Assembly (NCBI GenBank): GCA_002358835.1
Contig: DEPP01000011.1
Coordinates: 4,662 to 21,812 of the forward strand
Reading direction: 5' to 3'
From: Bacteroidales bacterium UBA3389
GTDB taxonomy: Bacteria > Bacteroidota > Bacteroidia > Bacteroidales > P3
Length of the DNA stretch: 17,151 nt
The notes beneath the pieces are model-generated. The model was not told the DNA's origin, ran no database searches, and saw nothing but the letters and a program-made list of their open reading frames with translations. How positions within the stretch are numbered: position 1 is the first letter of the stretch; each line of letters starts with the position of its first letter. Positions 1 through 8,580 of this stretch are shown here, in pieces. The translations under genes were made by a program, and so were the position numbers.

Positions 1-14
1 TTAGAAAATTATTT

Positions 15-56
15 CTTGATTTCACTAAAATGAATCTTGATAACGAAAAAATCAAA
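15..56 (+). repeat. Two units of a degenerate 21-bp intergenic repeat
   Basis: Two units begin with CTTGAT at 15 and 36, exactly 21 bp apart. The first unit (CTTGATTTC, two bases, TAAAATGAAT) matches the reverse complement of 13931-13951 with a single mismatch (A versus G at unit position 10), so this is a dispersed family and not chance AT-rich sequence. An open frame also runs through here from base 3 to a stop at 72-74, so the stretch could instead be the tail of a gene starting left of the window. I favour the repeat reading because the same unit recurs in two other intergenic regions. Confidence 0.5.
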
Positions 57-151
57 ACAAAGAAAGAGAAATGATTTAATCAATTGCCTTCAGAAGAATT
101 CTTGTTTAATAGCATTCGAAATGGAGATAAGGTTTGCGGAAGGGGTAAAAC

Positions 152-190
152 AAAAAAAAAGGAGCAAGTTTTAGTCTTGCCCCTTCTTTT
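152..190 (-). terminator. Rho-independent terminator of the T9SS protein gene, probably bidirectional
   Basis: Read on the minus strand, an 8-bp stem (GGGGCAAG with CTTGCTCC, one G-U pair) spans 161-183 and is followed by nine T residues (152-160 on the plus strand are CAAAAAAAA). It lies about 25 bp after the stop of the minus-strand gene ending at 209. On the plus strand the same hairpin is followed by a T-rich stretch (183-191), so it may also stop transcription coming from the left. Confidence 0.85.
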
Positions 191-208
191 TGTCCGTTTA
201 TCGGTTTA

Positions 209-3200
209 TTACTTTACAATCAATTTCGCTGTGCTTACTGCATTGTTTGTAATCAATTGAATCATGTAAATGCCTTCTTGCATTGAACGAACATCGATTA
301 CTTGATTGTGAGCTCCGCTTGATTGTCTTCCTTTATCCAAAGAAGATACCAATCTACCGTTGATGTCGTAAATGTTCATTACAACGTTTGATGAAGTTGC
401 CAAAGAGTAGTTCAAAACGGTTGTGTTTGCAGCAGGGTTAGGGAATAAGTTCATTTGAACCTTTGTATCCATAACAACATCATCAAGACCTACGTTGATA
501 GGTTCCAAACCATCTTGAAGCTCATCTCTATACATAAACAAGCCTTTACCATATGTTGCAGCGTAAACTGCTCCTACGTATTGTGTTCCTTCAAATACGT
601 TTTCGGTTGCATTGTTGCTCAAATATGTTGTATAAGAAATTTGTGGCAAGTTTGTAGTTTGTTGATACAAGTCGTAAACAGGTACATTTGGAACTTCTGC
701 TACTTTTGTCCATTCGATATTGCTTGCGTTACGGTTGCTTGTTGAATAAAGTCCGTCATCTGTTCCGATGTATGCTTTTTGAGAGAAAGCATCCAACAAC
801 ATAGAGAAAACAGGTTTTCTGTTGTCGTCACTCATGTTCATATCAACAACTTGAATTGATGCTAAGTCGCCATTCAATCCGCTTACCTTCTTAATGTTTG
901 CTTCTGCTCCATTCAATCCAGAGAATGTGATGAACGCAACGTCTGAATCTGCTTCAAATGCGATTGAAGAAATGCTTCTGTTGTATGTTCCTATTGTATC
1001 TGTCTTGAATTTACGAGCGTCTGTGTATGAAGCGTTAAATCCACCGCTACCAACAGCACTCAAGTTGATTGAATCTGCGTTGAATCCAGAAACTCTTATC
1101 AAATCAGTAGTACCATCTTGTAGGTGGTCAACTGCAAGCAACATAGTGTTTCCGTCAGGTGAAACATTCAAAGTGTGAACAGGGTTTGCGTACAATGCAT
1201 TTGCATCACCCACAGCTCCGTTTACGTTATAAACTCTCACCCATGGCAATCCGTTCTTAGAGTTGTCATATGTCTTTGAGAAGTTCATTATTTCGTTACA
1301 TACAAATACTCCGTTTGCTGTAGCAATAAACAATCTTGATTTGATTGGAGAAGGAACAAGGAATGTTGTGTCACCCTCAAAAACCAAGTCTAACACGCCA
1401 TCAGTTGCTCCGAATCTTTCTTCAGTCAATTCATAGAAGAAAGGATAATCCAAACTGTTGCTTTCTACCAAAATCTTATCGCCATCTCTCAATTCTGTTC
1501 CCGCAATAAGTCTGAATTGTTCTTCACCTCTGATAATTCTTGTTGCACTAATAGAGTTGTTTTGGTCGGTTGCTACCAATTTTACTTCAACAGAATCTTT
1601 TGTGTCGCCATTGAATGATTCCCAATAAGCCATCGGAGCGATGAAAGGAGCTGCTATCATGTTTAGAACCAATTGTCTGCTCATTAACTTGTTGTCTCCT
1701 TGTCCGAAATGCCAAGTTTGGTCGTTTATTTCTGTGTAATCGTTTCCATCGCTGTAAGTTCTTGTCAATCCATTGTAAGGACGCATCAAGATAAATGGCT
1801 TACGGATATTTGGTTTGCTTCTATAGATTGCAGAACCTGCAACATTAGAACCTGTTTGTGATTCAATTCTGAAATCGTATGGAACATTACTATCGTCGGT
1901 TTGAATATCGAAATTCGTGTAACCTAAACTGTTTGGAGACCAAACAACGTCTGCTGATTTTTGTCCGTCCAAAGAAGGAGTTGCAATGTAGGTAATAGCG
2001 TTACTTTGTGCTGCACCCATTATAGAGCCATCAGGACCTGCTGCGACGTTATAGTATTGTGAAGAGTGCAATCCTTTGTTAATTGGTTGCCATGTGTAGT
2101 TTTGAGTCATATCTTTAGAGAATAGATAAACTCCGGCATCAGTTGCCAAATATATGTTTATAGAATCCTCTGCAGTTTGTGGGTTTTCCTTGAACAAAAT
2201 TGAGTGAATGCCTGGTGCTACATAGCTTCCTGAGATACGAGCTGCACTATAGGATGTTTGAGTTTCTGAATAGAATACATCAGTTCCGTTTGCATCAAAC
2301 AATCTTTGCATATCATCGCTTGCAATGTAAATATACTCTTGTTCCAAGTCATTAACTGCAATCGCCATTGCCTCGTTCATAGAGTTTCCTAAATACACAG
2401 AATTTGATATCATTTTGTTTCCGAACTGTGCATTCGCAGCATCAACATCTACTTTGTATACTCCTTGAAGGTAACCAGAGTAATCTGAAACTAATGCGTA
2501 AAGCATGTTGTTGTTCTTTATTGCATAAGCCAATTCGATTCTTCCATATCTCTCATCGCCTCCCTTTGTAGAGAAATTTATTGGAGCAAATGTGCTGTCT
2601 GATGTGCTTAATGCAACTTCGAATCCTTGTCCACCGTCAAAAGCAACTGCAATCTTTCCGCTGTTGTTTACTTTGATGTCTGTAACGTTTACAGAAACGT
2701 TGTTGTTTATTGTAGCGTTAGACAAAGTACTTCCGTTCCAAATTTTCAAACCACCATACATTGTTGCGATATACAATTTGTCATTAATAAACGCCAAATC
2801 GTTAACAAACGCAAACTCATGTCCCAAATCGTATTTCTCAGGTTGAGTTCCGTTTATCACAACAGAGTTGAAGTTTTCCAAGACATAAGCGTACTTTTCT
2901 TCGTCAGTGCCAAGTCCTTCTGCCCAATTAGAGTTTCCAAGTGTGATTTTGTAAACTCCATTACCCATAAGACCGGTTTTTCTGTTGCTTTGTGCAGCAA
3001 ATATAGGCTCGTAGAATCCTTCTCCGGTACCTACATAGATTGCACCATCATTTCCTTGTGCTATGGCTGAGACTGCGTAAGATTCTCCATTGGAAAAATC
3101 TATTTCTCTCCAATTGTTACCATTGTTTACACTGATAAACAATCCGCCACCTGCACTTCCTGCGAACATTACGCCGTCATTGAACTTGTCGAACACAATT

Positions 3201-3373
3201 GTACGAACACGTCCTGAGATGTTATTCGGTCCAACCGAAACCCAGCCTCTTGCTTCAGGCTGTTCACTATCACCTTCTCCCTCTGTTGACATAATCGGAG
3301 AAGCTTTCGTTGGTACGAACGCACCAACAAGAAAGAACACTGCTAAACTTAAGAGTAACTTTCTGCTTTTCAT
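209..3373 (-). CDS. Secreted beta-propeller-like protein with T9SS type A sorting domain
   Basis: This 1054-residue protein is predicted to be exported to the periplasm and then carried to the cell surface or medium by the type IX secretion system. Residues 1-24 form a Sec signal peptide (MKSRKLLLSLAVFF then a small-residue cleavage region ending TKA). The segment near residues 44-93 (SVGPNNISGRVRTIVFD, later GSAGGGLFISVNNGNNW) has the Gly-rich, Asn-Trp-terminated strands of BNR/sortilin-like beta-propeller blades, and similar 'LYIAT' and 'GVYLFSKD' strands recur through the protein. Residues about 975-1054 are a classic type A sorting domain: NLFPNPAANT, then MNIYDINGRLV, ending GIYMIQLIT...KLIVK. 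I see no protease or glycosidase signature. It is monocistronic, with its own promoter and terminator, and diverges from the Bat operon. The substrate or partner is unknown; surface adhesion or polymer binding are possibilities only. Confidence 0.9.
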   Translation of the reverse strand: MKSRKLLLSLAVFFLVGAFVPTKASPIMSTEGEGDSEQPEARGWVSVGPNNISGRVRTIVFDKFNDGVMFAGSAGGGLFISVNNGNNWREIDFSNGESYAVSAIAQGNDGAIYVGTGEGFYEPIFAAQSNRKTGLMGNGVYKITLGNSNWAEGLGTDEEKYAYVLENFNSVVINGTQPEKYDLGHEFAFVNDLAFINDKLYIATMYGGLKIWNGSTLSNATINNNVSVNVTDIKVNNSGKIAVAFDGGQGFEVALSTSDSTFAPINFSTKGGDERYGRIELAYAIKNNNMLYALVSDYSGYLQGVYKVDVDAANAQFGNKMISNSVYLGNSMNEAMAIAVNDLEQEYIYIASDDMQRLFDANGTDVFYSETQTSYSAARISGSYVAPGIHSILFKENPQTAEDSINIYLATDAGVYLFSKDMTQNYTWQPINKGLHSSQYYNVAAGPDGSIMGAAQSNAITYIATPSLDGQKSADVVWSPNSLGYTNFDIQTDDSNVPYDFRIESQTGSNVAGSAIYRSKPNIRKPFILMRPYNGLTRTYSDGNDYTEINDQTWHFGQGDNKLMSRQLVLNMIAAPFIAPMAYWESFNGDTKDSVEVKLVATDQNNSISATRIIRGEEQFRLIAGTELRDGDKILVESNSLDYPFFYELTEERFGATDGVLDLVFEGDTTFLVPSPIKSRLFIATANGVFVCNEIMNFSKTYDNSKNGLPWVRVYNVNGAVGDANALYANPVHTLNVSPDGNTMLLAVDHLQDGTTDLIRVSGFNADSINLSAVGSGGFNASYTDARKFKTDTIGTYNRSISSIAFEADSDVAFITFSGLNGAEANIKKVSGLNGDLASIQVVDMNMSDDNRKPVFSMLLDAFSQKAYIGTDDGLYSTSNRNASNIEWTKVAEVPNVPVYDLYQQTTNLPQISYTTYLSNNATENVFEGTQYVGAVYAATYGKGLFMYRDELQDGLEPINVGLDDVVMDTKVQMNLFPNPAANTTVLNYSLATSSNVVMNIYDINGRLVSSLDKGRQSSGAHNQVIDVRSMQEGIYMIQLITNNAVSTAKLIVK

Positions 3374-3422
3374 AATTTATTCTTGTTAATTTCTGATATT
3401 AAATTCTTTATCTTTAAGTCGG

Positions 3423-3454
3423 CAAAAATACAAAAAAAAGACAAGACTGCCAAA
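3423..3454 (-). promoter_or_regulatory. Bacteroidetes sigma-ABfr-type promoter of the T9SS protein gene
   Basis: On the minus strand TTTG (3451-3454) is separated by exactly 20 bp from TATTTTTG (3423-3430). This matches the Bacteroidetes consensus TTTG, 19-21 bp, TAnnTTTG at every defined position. The inferred transcription start is near 3416, giving a leader of about 40 nt before the ATG at 3373. Confidence 0.8.
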
Positions 3455-3551
3455 TATGTCTGCAAAAAAACGTTTCACATCATCTTTTTGAAGTAAGAAA
3501 TGGTTTGATTTTGTTGTTTGTTATTTGCTTGATTGTTAGGATGTAATAACT

Positions 3552-3624
3552 CTTGATTTCGTTGTGGCAATTCTTTGTTTTATTTTACTGAAACTTGATT
3601 TTATTTTCGTGAAATCAAGTTTCA
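3552..3624 (+). repeat. 21-bp-phased intergenic repeats containing a 13-bp inverted repeat
   Basis: Units start at 3552 (CTTGATTTC), 3573 (CTTTGTTTTATTTTACTG), 3594 (CTTGATTTTATTTTCGTG) and about 3615, each 21 bp apart. The units at 3573 and 3594 agree at about 17 of 21 positions. Within the block TGAAACTTGATTT (3589-3601) is the exact reverse complement of 3612-3624, with a 10-bp spacer. The block lies in the 348-bp spacer between the divergent T9SS gene and moxR, roughly 100 bp before moxR. No T-run follows the hairpin directly, so I do not call a terminator. I found no convincing TTTG/TAnnTTTG promoter for the Bat operon in this spacer. Confidence 0.5.
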
Positions 3625-3721
3625 ATTTTTGCAATATTATAATAGGAATTGTGTAAATGAATAATAAAAAGGAAGTATCTGCGTTCTCTTATACGCGTAA
3701 TACCATATAATATATAGTGTC

Positions 3722-4705
3722 ATGGATATAATGGAATTGAACAAAAAGATAGAGCAAGAGAGTGCTTTTGTGGATGTGATTACTTCCGAAATCTCAAAAG
3801 TGATTGTAGGACAAAAAACTATGGTCAGACGTTTGATAATGGGATTGCTTGCAAATGGACACATACTTTTGGAAGGTGTACCGGGACTTGCAAAAACCCA
3901 AGCGATAACCGCTCTTGCAAAAAGTATTGATGCAAAATTCAGCAGAATACAATTTACACCAGATTTGTTACCTGCCGATGTAACAGGAACGATGATTTAC
4001 TCTCCGAAAGATGAATCTTTTTCTGTGAAAAAAGGACCGATATTCTCAAACTTTGTATTGGCAGATGAGATAAACAGAGCACCGGCAAAAGTTCAAGCTG
4101 CTTTGTTGGAGGCTATGCAGGAAAGACAGGTGACGATTGGTGAGATGACTTACAAACTTGAAGAGCCGTTTTTGGTTCTTGCAACACAAAACCCGATTGA
4201 GCAAGAGGGAACATATCCTTTGCCGGAGGCTCAAATGGACCGTTTTATGATGAAAGTAGTCATTTCTTATCCTAATAAAGAAGAAGAAAAAGAGATATTG
4301 AGAGGTCAAATCTCGCCAAACAAGCAAACTATATCACCTGTGATAAAACCTCAAGACATAATTCATGCTCGTGAGGTTGTAAAAGAGGTTTATATTGATT
4401 CGAAAATAGAGAATTATATCACGGACATAGTTTTTGCAACTCGTTTTCCTGAGGAATATGGTATGAATAACTTGAAATCGTTCATATCATACGGAGCTTC
4501 TCCTCGTGCTACAATCAATCTTGCCTTGGCTTCAAGAGCTTTGGCTTTCATAAAAAGAAGAGGATATGTTATTCCGGAAGATGTGAGAGAGGTTTGTTTG
4601 GATGTTTTGAGGCATAGAATCGGTTTGACTTATGAGGCAGAGGCTGAAAACATAAAGTCGGAAGACATCGCTACCGAAATAGTAAACAAGATAGACGTTC
4701 CTTGA
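3722..4705 (+). CDS. moxR: MoxR-family AAA+ ATPase, first gene of the Bat operon
   Basis: A 327-residue MoxR-type AAA+ ATPase, expected to act in the cytoplasm as a chaperone that remodels or loads metal into VWA-domain partners. Walker A is GVPGLAKT (residues 52-59), preceded by the family's GLLANGHILLEG. Walker B with its arginine-containing extension is LADEINRAPAKVQAALLEAM. Sensor 1 is LATQNPIEQEGTYPLPEAQ, followed by the DRFMMK arginine-finger region. Length is normal for the family. The ATG at 3722 is used; a second in-frame ATG three codons on (MELNKK) would make little difference. The stop is 7 bp before the DUF58 gene, and the moxR-DUF58-VWA order is the usual one. Membership is certain; the substrate is inferred from neighbours. 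Confidence 0.95.
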   Translation: MDIMELNKKIEQESAFVDVITSEISKVIVGQKTMVRRLIMGLLANGHILLEGVPGLAKTQAITALAKSIDAKFSRIQFTPDLLPADVTGTMIYSPKDESFSVKKGPIFSNFVLADEINRAPAKVQAALLEAMQERQVTIGEMTYKLEEPFLVLATQNPIEQEGTYPLPEAQMDRFMMKVVISYPNKEEEKEILRGQISPNKQTISPVIKPQDIIHAREVVKEVYIDSKIENYITDIVFATRFPEEYGMNNLKSFISYGASPRATINLALASRALAFIKRRGYVIPEDVREVCLDVLRHRIGLTYEAEAENIKSEDIATEIVNKIDVP

Positions 4706-4712
4706 TTTTGAG

Positions 4713-5582
4713 ATGAACACAGAGGACTTATTAAAGAAAGTTCATAGGATTGAGATTAAAGCCAAACGACTTTCGCAGAATGTTTTTGCGGGACAATATC
4801 ATAGTGCGTTCAAGGGAAAGGGAATGACTTTCAGTGAGGTTCGTGAATATACCTACGGAGATGACATAAGGAATATTGATTGGAATGTTACGGCAAGAAA
4901 TAATCACCCTTACGTCAAGATTTTTGAAGAAGAACGAGAATTGACCGTTGTATTGATGATAGATGTCAGCGGAAGTACGCTGTTTGGTTCGGAAAATAAT
5001 CTTAAATCAGAGGTAATAACGGAAATTGCTGCCGTGTTGGCTTTCTCGGCTGTTAATAACAATGACAAGGTTGGTGCGATTCTTTTTTCCGATAAGGTGG
5101 AGAAATATATTCCGCCAAAGAAAGGGCTTTCGCATATTTTGGCTGTGATACGAGAATTGTTGACATTCAAACGTACAAACAGCAAAACCGACTTTTCTTC
5201 AGCCTTTATGTTTTTAAGCAATGTGATAAAGAAACATTCAACCTGCTTTTTGATAACAGATGGCTTTGGAAAGTTTGATGATAGTCTGCATATAGCGGCA
5301 AGAAAGCACGATTTGAGTTGTTTGTTTGTTAATGACAAGAAAGAATTCAATCTTTCCAATATGGGACTTGTGCAGTTTACCGATGCAGAAAACGGAAATA
5401 GTCTCTGGATTGATACATCGGACAGACAAACTCGAGAAAATTTCAAGAATTATCGCATACAACAGCAAAATGACAATATGAACGAATTGACCAAATACGG
5501 AATCGATAACGTTCAGATGTTGTGTGGTGAAGATTATATAAAGCAGCTTGTGAAGTTGTTTGCAAAACGAGAAAGGAGATAG
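4713..5582 (+). CDS. DUF58 domain protein with VWA-like fold
   Basis: A 289-residue soluble protein of the DUF58 family that nearly always accompanies MoxR ATPases. The DUF58 signature is at residues 44-62 (REYTYGDDIRNIDWNVTAR). A VWA-type MIDAS follows: DVSGS (D84, S86, S88), and ITDGF with D183 as a later metal-site aspartate. No signal peptide or membrane segment is seen, so it should be cytoplasmic. It follows moxR by 7 bp and precedes the next gene by 3 bp, indicating co-transcription. It is a likely direct partner of the MoxR ATPase. The biochemical role is undefined even in well-studied homologues. Confidence 0.93.
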   Translation: MNTEDLLKKVHRIEIKAKRLSQNVFAGQYHSAFKGKGMTFSEVREYTYGDDIRNIDWNVTARNNHPYVKIFEEERELTVVLMIDVSGSTLFGSENNLKSEVITEIAAVLAFSAVNNNDKVGAILFSDKVEKYIPPKKGLSHILAVIRELLTFKRTNSKTDFSSAFMFLSNVIKKHSTCFLITDGFGKFDDSLHIAARKHDLSCLFVNDKKEFNLSNMGLVQFTDAENGNSLWIDTSDRQTRENFKNYRIQQQNDNMNELTKYGIDNVQMLCGEDYIKQLVKLFAKRERR

Positions 5583-5585
5583 CTG

Positions 5586-6530
5586 ATGAAAAGGTGTGGA
5601 ATATTGTTTTTGCTTATTGCGTCTATGTTTTTGTCGCTCGAATCCATAGGACAGGAAATTCAAACCAAAAGCGATAAAAAACAATACAATATAGGAGATG
5701 TTATAGAGTTGACTTTCTCTGTTCCTATTCAAAAAGGGCAACACGTTGATTTGATTTATAACAAGGAAAACAGCGATACGCTGGAATTGCAATCAACAAA
5801 AATCGATACGGTTCAAAATAATGGGAAAACCTTTTTGGCATGTAAGCAAACTTATATGGGCTTTATTCCCGGTGTGATTGCTTTGGGAGATAGTGTGTTG
5901 GTGAGGTATTCCGTTGATACAAACGAAACGATTCTTAGACTTCAGCCTGCAGAGATAGAAATTCTGCAATATCAGATAGATACTTTGAAAACGGAAATCA
6001 AAGACATAAAACCCTTGGTTGAAGAACCGTTCAGTATAAAGGAAATCTTGCCGTTGATTTATTTGATTTTAGGAATAGTTGCATTGATTGTCGGATTATA
6101 TTTCTTGGTGAGGTATTTGAGAAATCGACCTAAGGAAGATAAACCTCAGATTGTGCAAAAGAAACAGATTCCACCACATATCAAGGCATTGAAATCGTTG
6201 GAAGATTTGCGTTTGAAAAGATTGAGTGAGCAGGGATTAAAGAAACAATATTATAGTGAGCTGAGTGAAATTGTTTGGATTTACTTGGAAGAACGTTTCT
6301 CAATAACTGCGTGCGAGATGACAACGGAAGAAATTCTTGAACAAATGAAAATGTATTCTGAAATTTCTACTTCGGACTTTGAAAATCTGAAAAAGATGTT
6401 CTTTATCTCGGATTTGGTGAAATTTGCAAAGTATGAATCAGATGATTTTGCAGACAAGAATGCGTGGAATGTATCCAAAGATTTTGTAAACAATACAACG
6501 ATTGAACCGAACATACAAACAGAAGAATGA
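5586..6530 (+). CDS. Bat-operon single-pass membrane protein, DUF4381-like
   Basis: A 314-residue protein with a signal peptide (MKRCGILFLLIASMFLSLES, cleavage near IGQ), a periplasmic beta-rich region (about 24-150), one membrane segment (154-177, LPLIYLILGIVALIVGLYFL) and a cytoplasmic tail (178-314). The tail (ALKSLEDLRL ... YYSELSEIVWIYLEERFSI ... EMTTEEILEQM ... LVKFAKYES) aligns by eye with the cytoplasmic tail of BatD in this cluster (residues about 515-600). It occupies the position, between the DUF58 gene and batA, where Bacteroides bat clusters carry an unnamed gene. The start is supported by AAGGAG seven bases before the ATG. The stop overlaps the batA start (ATGA). The family name DUF4381 is my best guess; the topology is clear. 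Confidence 0.8.
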   Translation: MKRCGILFLLIASMFLSLESIGQEIQTKSDKKQYNIGDVIELTFSVPIQKGQHVDLIYNKENSDTLELQSTKIDTVQNNGKTFLACKQTYMGFIPGVIALGDSVLVRYSVDTNETILRLQPAEIEILQYQIDTLKTEIKDIKPLVEEPFSIKEILPLIYLILGIVALIVGLYFLVRYLRNRPKEDKPQIVQKKQIPPHIKALKSLEDLRLKRLSEQGLKKQYYSELSEIVWIYLEERFSITACEMTTEEILEQMKMYSEISTSDFENLKKMFFISDLVKFAKYESDDFADKNAWNVSKDFVNNTTIEPNIQTEE

Positions 6531-7522
6531 TGAGCCAGATTAGTTTTCAGTATCCATATTTGCTTTTTTTGCTACTTATCATACCTTTGATGGTTTTGTA
6601 TAGTATTTTTCTCGATAAAAGAACCAATGCGGAACTTTTTTATTCTGATCTGGAGCAATTCAAAGGTGCAAGAAAGACATTCAAATTACGTTTCCGTAAG
6701 TTGCCTGATTGGTTGCGTTGTTTGGCTGTTGCTTTGTTGATTATTGCGATTGCAAGACCTCAAACGCACTATTCCAAAGATGAAAAGAGTGTTGAGGGGA
6801 TAGATATTGTATTTGCTTTGGACGTTTCTACATCTATGCTTGCCGAAGACTTCAAACCGAATCGTTTGGAATCGGCAAAGAATGTTATCGAGAAGTTTAT
6901 CAATGCACGCAAAAGCGATAATATGGGAATAGTTGTTTTTGCGGGTGAAGCGTATACAAAATGTCCATCAACTATTGACCATGATATTTTACAGAAACTT
7001 TTATCCTCTACAACAAGTGGAGAAATTGATGATGGTACTGCGATAGGTGATGGTTTAGCAACGGCAATTAACAGAATCAAAGACTCGAAAAGCAAGAGCA
7101 AGGTAATAATTCTTGTAACCGATGGTGTGAATAATATGGGTGCAATAGACCCTCTGACTGCTGCAAGTATAGCTAAAGAATATGGAATAAGAGTTTACAC
7201 AATCGGAGTCGGAAAAATGGGTTACGCTCCTTATCCTTATCAAACCCCGTTCGGAAAACAATATCAGAATGTAGAGGTTAAAATCGATGAATCTTTATTA
7301 CAAGAAATAGCAAACTCAACAGGAGGGAAGTACTATAGGAGTACGCAGAATGCTTCATTGAGTAAGATTTTTGAAGAGATAGATCAAATGGAGAAAACAA
7401 AAATCGATGTGGCATATTATAAGGAATACACAGATGTGGGGCAGAAAGTAGTACTTTTATCTCTTATAATACTTGTGTTGGAATTATTGTTGAGGAAGAC
7501 ATATTTCAGAACCAATCCATAA
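6527..7522 (+). CDS. batA: BatA, VWA-domain inner-membrane protein
   Basis: A 331-residue aerotolerance-cluster protein with two N-terminal membrane segments (about 10-28 and 63-78, the latter ending ARPQ), a cytoplasmic or membrane-proximal VWA domain, and a C-terminal membrane segment (306-322). The MIDAS is complete: DVSTS (D99, S101, S103), T171 in DGTAIGDG and D199 in VTDG. FKPNRLESAK after the first motif is typical of BatA/BatB. The ATG at 6527 overlaps the previous stop; an ATG directly after it at 6530 is an equivalent alternative. Batteries of VWA proteins beside MoxR suggest a metal-dependent protein-interaction complex at the inner membrane, by family knowledge. BatA rather than BatB is assigned by order and the upstream context. 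Confidence 0.92.
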   Translation: MMSQISFQYPYLLFLLLIIPLMVLYSIFLDKRTNAELFYSDLEQFKGARKTFKLRFRKLPDWLRCLAVALLIIAIARPQTHYSKDEKSVEGIDIVFALDVSTSMLAEDFKPNRLESAKNVIEKFINARKSDNMGIVVFAGEAYTKCPSTIDHDILQKLLSSTTSGEIDDGTAIGDGLATAINRIKDSKSKSKVIILVTDGVNNMGAIDPLTAASIAKEYGIRVYTIGVGKMGYAPYPYQTPFGKQYQNVEVKIDESLLQEIANSTGGKYYRSTQNASLSKIFEEIDQMEKTKIDVAYYKEYTDVGQKVVLLSLIILVLELLLRKTYFRTNP

Positions 7523-7532
7523 GAACTTTGTT

Positions 7533-8570
7533 ATGTTGAAATTAGAGACGTCCGAATTTTTATATCTTTTGATATTGATACCTTTTTTCTTTGTTGCACA
7601 TTATTTCTATTTGCGTTCAAAGAAAAGGAAATTAAAAGAATTTGCTTCTGCCAAAGTTCAAGAAGTGATAATGCCTGAACTGTCAATTGGAAAGCAGAGA
7701 TTGAAATTTGTATTGTTAAATATAGCTTTTGCGTTATTGGTTTTTGCCGCAGCCAATCCACAGTATGGTACATCTGTTGGGAAAAAAGAAAGAAGGGGAA
7801 CAGACTTGGTGATATGTTTAGATATATCTAACAGTATGCTTGCTGAAGATTTGAAACCTAATAGAATAAGTCGTGCCAAGCAATCAATAAATCAACTTAT
7901 CAATCAATTGCAAGGAGATAGAATTGGCTTGGTTGTATTTGCGGGAACTTCGTTTGTTCAACTTCCTATAACGTCTGACTATTCGGCCGCAAAGACATTT
8001 ATCGATGTAATCACTCCTGAAATGATTACTACGCAGGGAACGGCAATTGGAGAAAGTTTGCAGACCGCTTTTTCGGCATTTGGACAGGATGAAAACAAGA
8101 AACGTTCACGCAGTATAGTGCTTATATCCGACGGAGAGGATAATGAGGAAGATGCTCTTAAAATTGCAAAAGATATTGCAGCAGAAGGAGTCGTTATAAA
8201 CACAATCGGACTTGGATTGGGTGAAGGAAGCCCGATTCCAATTAAAAATCGTAACGGACAAACCGAATATAAAAGAGATCGTTTGGGTAACATAGTTCTT
8301 ACAAAATTGAATGAAGAACTGTTAAAGCAGATTGCAGAAAAAGGAAATGGGATTTACATAAGAGCAAATAATTCCTCAATAGGCTTAGAACATATTTTGG
8401 CAAGAATAAACAAGATGGAGAAGAACGAATATGAAGCATTGGCTTATAAAAACTATGAAAGCCGTTTTTATATTCCTGCTATGTTTGCTTTACTCTTGCT
8501 TTTGATGGAGTATTTTATTTTTGAAAGAAAAAATAAGTACATAAACAGGAAGTTTTTCTTTGGTAAATAA
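7533..8570 (+). CDS. batB: BatB, VWA-domain inner-membrane protein
   Basis: A 345-residue paralogue of BatA with the same layout: membrane segments at about 9-27 and 57-73 (ending AAANPQYG), a VWA domain and a C-terminal membrane segment (312-329). The MIDAS residues are D97, S99 and S101 in DISNS, T170 in QGTAIGE, and D200 in LISDGEDN. Its core repeats the BatA pattern SMLAED.KPNR and GLVVFAG, showing tandem duplication of an ancestral gene. It starts 11 bp after batA and its end lies 10 bp before the batC ATG. It is expected to work with BatA in the membrane complex. Confidence 0.92.
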   Translation: MLKLETSEFLYLLILIPFFFVAHYFYLRSKKRKLKEFASAKVQEVIMPELSIGKQRLKFVLLNIAFALLVFAAANPQYGTSVGKKERRGTDLVICLDISNSMLAEDLKPNRISRAKQSINQLINQLQGDRIGLVVFAGTSFVQLPITSDYSAAKTFIDVITPEMITTQGTAIGESLQTAFSAFGQDENKKRSRSIVLISDGEDNEEDALKIAKDIAAEGVVINTIGLGLGEGSPIPIKNRNGQTEYKRDRLGNIVLTKLNEELLKQIAEKGNGIYIRANNSSIGLEHILARINKMEKNEYEALAYKNYESRFYIPAMFALLLLLMEYFIFERKNKYINRKFFFGK

Positions 8571-8580
8571 CTTGGAATTT

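Noticed and set aside
3..74. Open frame at the left edge as the C-terminus of an upstream gene
   Set aside because: Possible, but the sequence is explained by two units of a 21-bp repeat found in two other intergenic regions; without sequence to the left it cannot be decided.
2592..3389. Plus-strand open frames antisense to the T9SS protein gene (2592-2846, 2627-3070, 3090-3389)
   Set aside because: They lie opposite a well-supported CDS with signal peptide, sorting domain, promoter and terminator; their translations look like reverse-strand shadows.
8560..8580. TTG start for batC seven codons upstream
   Set aside because: The ATG at 8581 gives a proper lipoprotein signal at the N-terminus and avoids overlap with batB.
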